In this document: one piece after another, positions 19,920 to 26,241 of the stretch
Position numbering within the stretch: position 1 is the stretch's first letter
Layout: every line of letters begins with the position of its first letter
Source: Chara braunii
Taxonomy: Eukaryota; Streptophyta; Charophyceae; Charales; Characeae
Reading direction: 5' to 3'
DNA: 26,241 nucleotides
NCBI GenBank assembly: GCA_003427395.1
Contig: BFEA01000170.1
Location: 123,137-149,377 of the forward strand
The notes under the pieces: generated by a model
Seen by the model: only the letters and a program-made list of their open reading frames with translations
Told to the model about the DNA's origin: nothing
Database searches by the model: none
Program-made: the position numbers and the translations under genes

Positions 19920-20993
19920 TCGAACTTATCCACGACACAGGCCTCCTACACTTCATACCACCCATCCCTGCAAACCAACCTCAAACCTACCTTCTTCCTT
20001 TTTTGTTCCCCCCCTTCTTCTTTTTCTATCCTTGGCAAGTGGAATGTGTTTTCTTCCCTAGCGATTGGACCAGACGAGGAAGATTATCACCGGCCACCAC
20101 GAGCCGATACATCTCACGCATGCTATCTCTCAACATACTCCTCTTTCCCCTCTGATGAGTTGTTCAAGTCCCGAACAGCGAAAAGCGCTTCAGGGATGTG
20201 TCACCCTTCTTCTCCGATCAGGAAATTGGTCTCGACGTGGAAGAAAATCTCTCACTCTTGCTCATCTTCTCTACCCCGCGTCTTCTCAGCCCCACCGAAC
20301 TATCATACCCTCCCCTATACGAGCCCCTACCCTCCTTCGCCACCCCTTCCCCTCCCACTCTCATGCTCCCTCCCGACTAAATGAGCTTGAGGAATGTCAC
20401 GTTGTGCAAGGGAATGCAATGGGAAATGAAAGTTTTTTGTCCAAGCTAAAGTGTATACAGGTGACCCAGTTGACTTTATGATGGATGTTTTGCTTGCTAT
20501 AATGTAAGTACGTGGCAATGCATAAGTGTTGTTCCTGGCAGAGCCAGGTTGTTCGATTGCGCTGCAATTCGTTGATAATACATACACGGGTTGTTGAACC
20601 TTAAGACAATGGTATGGGTAGATTCCCTACAAGACAACAAAATTTTTTATACAACCCACACTATACACGTAGCGCGATATAAACTCTATATCTCTGTCGT
20701 GGTAGAACCTACCACACACTCACATGATAAAATAACTCTCCTTCCCCTCGACAACTATCCTCGCTCGATGCCACTCACGCACCCTCATCCTTCTGCCGCC
20801 TTAACTCGTTCATATCTCTACAAATAACAATCTCATACACGATCTCTACCGATTATATGATATCTTAAATTGCTCACCACCTTCCCAACGTACGACACAT
20901 GGCAACTACGCTAATGATAGTTAATTTTTTTATAGAAACGAGTTTAATATATACTCATGGACACGCTATAGTTAGTACCTATTCGACCCAGTG
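19920..20993. other. No gene seen
   Basis: This is C- and T-rich sequence. Overlapping plus-strand open frames at 20046-20481 are Ser/Pro/His-rich with no motif and are not convincing. Nothing else was found. Confidence 0.4.
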
Positions 20994-21024
20994 TCGGGCG
21001 GCCACAGACTGGTCGGCCACCCGA
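20994..21024. repeat. Short GC-rich hairpin
   Basis: TCGGGCGGCC (20994-21003) pairs with GGCCACCCGA (21015-21024) at 9 of 10 positions around an 11-base loop. It stands out in AT-rich surroundings. Role unknown. Confidence 0.6.
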
Positions 21025-22759
21025 AATAAAAGGGATTGAATGGCTAGGATTCGTCGGGTATTCTTATTAGAATTGTCAGGGAAAATTGGGGGTCCTCAGA
21101 GGAACTCTAAAATCCCCTCCGTCGACCGCAGGAACTAACCCTTAAATTTAATAGGATGAACAACCACATGTACCACACCTGACCCTTACCTTTTTCGTAT
21201 GTTCTAAGACCGTCTTCGAATCAGCCAGCCATGACACAAAGGAATGCTTGTAGGCCTTTGCAGGGCCTTTTTAATGTTGACCAGTTGGCGAGAGGACGGG
21301 CTTCAAATTTTATTTAATTTAATGGTGGAATTAAAAACGATCAAAAAAAAAATAATAATAATAAAGGAATTGAAAAACCAGTAATAAAATTATTACTTAA
21401 CATTTTCTATCCGATCACAGTCGCGATGATTTAAACCTGAATTTATCTATTTATTTGTCTTTATTGATTTTAACGGATTTCCTCTATTTACTAAATCTTA
21501 CCGGATTTTCCTTAACTATTACTCTTCTCATGACCTGCGGGGGGGTTATTGAGTGTGCAATGTCCTTACCTTGCTAATTTCCTATGGCGTGCTGAGTGAC
21601 ATGGGGCAACTCGGGTGGACGCTTCATCATTGAGCCTCATTTACCCCTGCTTTATCTTGAGGCGGGCTACGGCTACGTTGGTGGTCGGATCAATGGAGCT
21701 GGTTTTAAGTTACGGTTGATGGGATAGGTTGGTACGGTTGCCGGCCTGGTGTTGGCACGAGTCACGTGTTGCTTGGTACGATATTTGTTCTAGTCTAGGA
21801 CCGCCGCATATCACTCAAGTTCAACATCATTATCCAAGTACGATTTTTTCTCTGCGACAGCCTGGTTACGGCGGTAGTCATGGGTTCAATGCTGAAACTG
21901 TTCACTACGGCTCGACATTAATAATCCTTGGTAAGATTACTGGTGTTGTTCATTGTGTGGCCACTGTTAATTTGCTATGTGCATCGGTTCGGTCACATAC
22001 GTGGCACAATTTATCTGGTATGGTCTGTAATATGATACTCCTAGTATTGGAGATGATTCGATGGGTCCCTCAACCAATACCGTTGTTTTTGCGTGGGTTC
22101 TACAGCCCAGGTATCGGTCATGGTGATGCTAGATTTGACCATGTTGGTGCTCACTTGGAGACTCAGGGCTCCGGTACTATTGGGATATAGTCCAGACGAG
22201 CGGGACAGTCGACAGATGGGGACTGCGAAAGACTTGGGGATGTGCCTGGTGTCCGCAGTCCACATGCATGCGACTAATTGAGCGACATACGGACGGACTA
22301 AAGGGAGTGAGGGGAAGCTTGCCTGGCGTACGCAGCCCCCATGATTGATCAACAGGAAAAGGAGCTTTCTATACAGGGAAGGAAAGGCGAATGCATGTCA
22401 GGCTTTCGCTGCGTTTGAGGGTGAGCCGTGGTAGCCATATCCGAGCGAGCAAGAAGGGGGTTGTACGAGAGCGTAGAGCGTGCCAAGAGTACACAGCGAA
22501 CGATCAATGAGTATGTCCCCTCACGTGCGTGTGCAGAGAGCCTACGACGAACTGTGCTGAAAAGAGAAGAAAACTTTCAAAAACGGAGGGTTGAAGGAAA
22601 AAAGAGGCTCGTTGGGCGTAGCCAGCAGATGGTCCGCGACAGTGAGGGAATCATCACGCTCTCGATAATCGGGGGAGCACGGCGTTCACGGTTGCCAGGT
22701 GTACGACACGAGAAGGACAATAGCGCTGAGCTGCGAGCGGAAACTGTTATCCTACAGGT
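21025..22759. other. No supported gene
   Basis: The longest open frame (21729-22190 plus) starts at a non-ATG codon directly after a stop and has no recognisable domain. Another (22428-22787) is basic and runs into the 50-bp repeats. Around 22233-22350 the motif gcctgg(t/c)gt(c/a)cgcag occurs twice about 90 bases apart. AT-rich runs lie at 21300-21400. Confidence 0.4.
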
Positions 22760-23059
22760 GAAATCAACAACTGCTTCCTGCTGTTAATGAGATCTGTCAT
22801 CTCGCAAGAGAAGCCAACAACCACTTTCCAAGGTTGACGAGATCTGTCATCCCGCAAGTGAAAACTTCAGCCACATTCAGTTGTTGATGGGATCCGCTAT
22901 CCCGTATGCGAAATCAACAACTACTTCGTGATGTTAATGAGATCTTACATCCCGGAATAGAAGCCAACAACCACTTTCCGCAGTTGACATGAGCTATTGT
23001 CGGACCAGTGAAAACTACAGCCATATTCAGTTGCTGACGACCGCTGATGAAATGGTCAG
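22760..23059. repeat. 50-bp tandem array with A-B-C-A-B-C higher-order structure
   Basis: Six monomers of exactly 50 bp start at 22760, 22810, 22860, 22910, 22960 and 23010. They are of three types: A (gaaatcaacaact), B (gaagccaacaaccactttcc) and C (gaaaact.cagcca.attcag). Monomers three apart are much more alike than neighbours, so the amplified unit is 150 bp. The last two monomers are the most decayed on their 3' sides. Most share gttgatgagatc-like and atcccgcaagt-like blocks. Confidence 0.9.
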
Positions 23060-23223
23060 TCAAAACCGTTGGTGTTGAGACCAACCATTTCTTCCACAAC
23101 CGGGTATGAAAAATTATAAGTCAGGGGTATAGATCGCGAGAGTCATTGGACAAAGAGGGTCGACAACCAGTGAGTGAAGAGATGCAAGACATAGGGGGCA
23201 ATATGTGTGGAGTCAGAGCGTAA

Positions 23224-23262
<39 letters not shown>
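23224..23262. repeat. (GA)n microsatellite
   Basis: About 18 GA units with one early interruption (gagtgagag). Confidence 0.95.
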
Positions 23263-23265
<3 letters not shown>

Positions 23266-25805
23266 TGGCATCCAGGAGGGGAAAATAAAGTGTACATTCC
23301 AGATAGAGTTAGCCAATAGGCTCGGTCGGATGATCAAAATCTAGCTACTGATTGTCTTGCTGTAGATTCAAAATAATTGAGTCTGTTGACTGCCCCCTTG
23401 GCTCGCTAGAAATCGAGTTTGTCTACGGGCTTGGTAATTCGAAAGAAATCGAAACACTAATTGGCTAGTTGAACCATTCGTGGTGATAGAGAAAGGGAGA
23501 GCCCACGAATGAATGAACAAATAAGGGAAATTCTCAACCTTGCTCTGAATTTGAGTCGGTGTGATTTCTCATCCCCCGCCTGGAAATTTTGAATCTGTCA
23601 TTCATGTTTGGTGAGATTCATGAAGTGTCCCTAAAATTGAGCGGATCAGAATGGAACTGCAGTCCTAATATTTTATTATCATTATTCTGATTTTTTATTT
23701 TTTTTATTTTTTTTGTTCCTTTCATATGGGGCAGAGAGCACCCATGCCTCTCTGAAGAGGGAATCTCCGCACCCGGAGCAGAGCGCTAACACAACGTGGG
23801 TACTATTATGATATACAACGGTAAAGCCCCATCTGTTGTTTCTCCTCCCACATTATCTCATGAGTCCAAAAGCAACACACTTACCTATTGGAAAACAAGC
23901 ACGCATGGATATGCTAAGCGAAGCGCAGACAACAGCGAGATTGTGGCGATCCATCTGATCATCTTGAAGAAGGATCGTTCCCGATTCCTCTCAAGTGAGT
24001 GATAAAGCGATAGTGTTCAACAAACGGCGTGTGCGCCGGCACATCACGCACACAAAGCCATATCCCTTTATTATCTCCTACAAACATGCACTTGGTTGTG
24101 AACGGCATCGGGTACATTCGAACCTGGAGTGCACAACCGGGAAAGTAAGAACTGGAGATGAAATGAGCTTCAACCTCAGCTAACGAGTGAAAGTTAAACG
24201 GCGCGCGACGTAAAGGGAGGGCCCCATATCCCACAAAAGAAAATTTTATTCTTGTTCAGGCTACATCATGTTGAATGAGATGGTTATGCGGATGTCACTG
24301 CCTATACTCCAACATAAAGTTTCTCACTCATGTTTGACAAATTAAAGGGTGTGTGAAAGACAATCTTTATCTGCGGTGTATTTTTTTGTATTCTTGCTCG
24401 AGATTTACTCTTGTCTGTCTAGTACAGTAGCGGGATGAAGTTCAAAATACACTGATATGGGTGACAGGGTCTATGTAGCATCCCCTGTTCTTGCAGAAGA
24501 CTCATTTCTGGCTTCCTTATCAAAAAGGGGGAGGCACAGTAGGGCAATAATATATCTATGTAACTGACTTAACCCCTGTCCAGGACTCGTTCATAACTAA
24601 CTATCGCGGTCCCTGTGTTAAGAAAGGGTCATGAGCACACTGAAGGCATCCAGCGTCGGACAGACAATCAGACAATAAACAAAGTCATAAATCATTGCAC
24701 GACCTTAAAGAGTTGTCCCTCACTCATTCAACATGAGCTCTCACCTAACGGTTTTGTAATAGGGGGAAAACTCGTGATCAACTGGGGTCTCACAACAATG
24801 AACCTGCAACAGTGTCGTTTGGTCGAGATAATTGAAATCTGATATGGCTGAGACATTAAAGTCGATTGAGGCGATCTATGAATGAGAAAGCAGGTATACT
24901 GTGAAAGAGTTTATTCATTATCTGTCGCTTCAGGGAAGATTGTGTTTGAGCCAAACAAAAAAAAGTGTGTCAAAGGAGCAGAGTGAAAAGTTGGGTATCT
25001 GGGGGGGTACAAACTCGCGGGAGTATCCCCAGAGTTCTTACATTTTATCAAGCGTATACATTGTTCTTCCCTTGTGATCGATGCAAAATCCTTTGCTTCA
25101 GACTGACTTTCCGACCTCTTTTGTGCAATTGAACAGACGGCAGGGAGCGCACCTAAAAGTACATGGGCGCGGATCTCTGATTACAGGGTTGGTATTATTA
25201 TCATTGTTTTTATTATGGTGAATCTTTTATTTATTGTTTTTGCTTCTAAGCAGAATTGGTTGTAATGCGTACATTAATTCAAAGTTTAAGTGAAGCGTGA
25301 TAGGCAAAACTCCCTGTTGGTCGCTGAGGATCTCGGAAGCGGGCGCTGTGAGTGACAGGTGTTGTAGTTGTTGGCTTCCGCGGACAGCAGGAGTCCCTCC
25401 CCGGGTTTCCTCACAACTGTGGCGCCGTTGCACCCCTAAGGCCTCGGCTTTCCCCAATCAAACGGGGGTGCGCATGTTAATCAACCACGTGCTAATTAAC
25501 CTGATTGACTGACCTTTTTTATTAATTATGTATTTTTTTTTTAATTGATTAATTTTTTTTTAGATAACTCTTGATCTCGGCGTTCTTGTGCGAGTCACCC
25601 CTCGATCAAAGTTCGTCCTTTAGGCGAGACGAAATTTTGGAGACTTTTTGCAAGGAATTCCAACGGCCGCGATAGGAGATAAGTAATTTTCTTTATTTTC
25701 TTGAAATCCGATAACCTTTTACCTTGGACCTCAAAGATTTATCACGAAAAATTTCCACGGTGAAATGGGGTTTATGGTGTGTGTGCAATCGCGCGCAAAA
25801 CCTTC
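23263..25805. other. No supported gene
   Basis: Open frames of 60-91 codons (for example 23959-24234 minus) have no recognised motif and lack convincing starts. AT-rich runs occur at 23670-23715 and 25510-25562. A GC-rich island lies at about 25330-25470. No RNA gene or clear mobile element edge was found. Confidence 0.4.
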
Positions 25806-25866
25806 AACCCTAACTAGGGAAAACCCTAGATGCAAATATATCTATTTAATACTCTATTAGGGTTTA
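25806..25866. promoter_or_regulatory. Cluster of three telo-box-like motifs
   Basis: AACCCTAA at 25806-25813, AAAACCCTAG at 25820-25829, and TTAGGGTTTA at 25857-25866 (complement TAAACCCTAA). The first two overlap a perfect inverted repeat CTAGGG-AAAA-CCCTAG (25814-25829). AAACCCTAA is the plant-type telomere unit and the telo-box bound by Myb-family factors in plant promoters. No neighbouring gene is seen, so this could also be a trace of interstitial telomeric sequence. Confidence 0.4.
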
Positions 25867-26009
25867 TTTTAATTTTAACTGCCGAACCGTACGGCTTTGG
25901 CGGAGAGACTCTAGGACGAAAGTTGGGAGGTTAAATCCGTAGAAAATTTTGGAATCTTCCATCGGTAAAATCGGCGGTGTATTTTTTGCCTTTATAATTA
26001 AGTAAATTT

Positions 26010-26241
26010 TGTGCCCTTTCACGTTCGAGCGAACGTGTTCGCGCGTTCGCCAGAACAGCTCGTGAACATATTCAGGCGAACTTTTTTTTTCCCGTATATA
26101 TATATATATATACAAATTTCGAAAAAAAACTACGTTATGGCAACAAATAAACTAAACAACATTTGTCTGGGCACTACATCTAAATTCTTTACAGAATTTG
26201 AATTAAAAATCAAATAAAGAAAATAAACACTATGACAAAAA
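26010..26241. mobile_element. Second member of the TIR element family, cut by the window edge
   Basis: 26135-26187 aligns without gaps to 12815-12867 in the element inserted in the PLE (shared aaacaacatttg, acatc, aaattc), and similarity continues through the following aaat-rich stretch. As in that copy, this block is preceded by a run of GAACG/CGTTCG motifs in both orientations (26021-26082) and an AT-rich spacer with (TA)n at 26096-26111. The left end may be gtgccctttc near 26011. The right end is outside the window. Confidence 0.6.

Noticed and set aside
20046-20481. Overlapping plus-strand open frames rich in Ser, Pro and His
   Set aside because: Composition follows the C/T-rich DNA and several frames are open at once; no motif supports any of them.
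21729-22190. Plus-strand open frame of 153 codons
   Set aside because: It begins at a non-ATG codon just after a stop, has no ATG-initiated form of similar length that I can support, and no known domain.
22760-23059. CRISPR-like array
   Set aside because: The 50-bp units are contiguous diverged monomers without unique spacers, in eukaryotic DNA.

Overview
This is a eukaryotic, repeat-dominated window with no intact ordinary gene that I can support. It holds microsatellites, a degenerate L1-type LINE carrying a plant-type ORF1, Penelope-like retroelements (PLE) with a GIY-YIG nuclease upstream of the reverse transcriptase, and telo-box-like AAACCCTAA motifs. Together these point to the green lineage. 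The zinc-knuckle plus Lys/Glu coiled-coil ORF looks like those common in the charophyte alga Chara; that assignment is inference from memory, not a search result.

Layout. Positions 1-4640 are GA-rich low-complexity DNA with (GA)n tracts and short tandem duplications. Positions 4640-16943 hold one L1 element on the minus strand: ORF1 at about 15066-16943, ORF2 endonuclease at 6706-7868, and ORF2 reverse transcriptase at 4684-6367. It is split by a 6.45 kb PLE block (7875-14329, plus strand) flanked by a near-perfect 16-bp target duplication (7859-7874 and 14330-14345). A foldback hairpin (7380-7509) sits in the L1 endonuclease. The PLE block is a partial copy (7875-9964) joined head-to-tail to a longer copy (9965-14329). 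The longer copy reads CCHC knuckle, coiled coil, GIY-YIG, long linker, RT. Its RT is cut between motifs A and B by a TIR element (12637-13326) with an 8-bp TSD; that element contains a 190-N gap. The order of insertion is therefore L1 first, then the PLE dimer, then the TIR element.

At 14290-14599 the assembly has an artifact. The 38-bp palindrome made of two Tn5 mosaic ends (14426-14463) lies between two identical 136-bp copies of local sequence, as expected from an untrimmed mate-pair junction.

Right of the L1 lie compound (GATT)n/(CA)n repeats, a diverged pair of ~0.8-0.9 kb tandem repeats (about 17740-19437) with exon-like islands, and a possible membrane-protein exon on the minus strand (19491-19919). 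Further right are a 50-bp tandem array with A-B-C-A-B-C higher-order structure (22760-23059), a telo-box cluster (25806-25866), and at the right edge a second member of the family inserted in the PLE (about 26010-26241). All recognisable coding regions of the mobile elements carry stops or frameshifts, so nothing here is predicted to be active.
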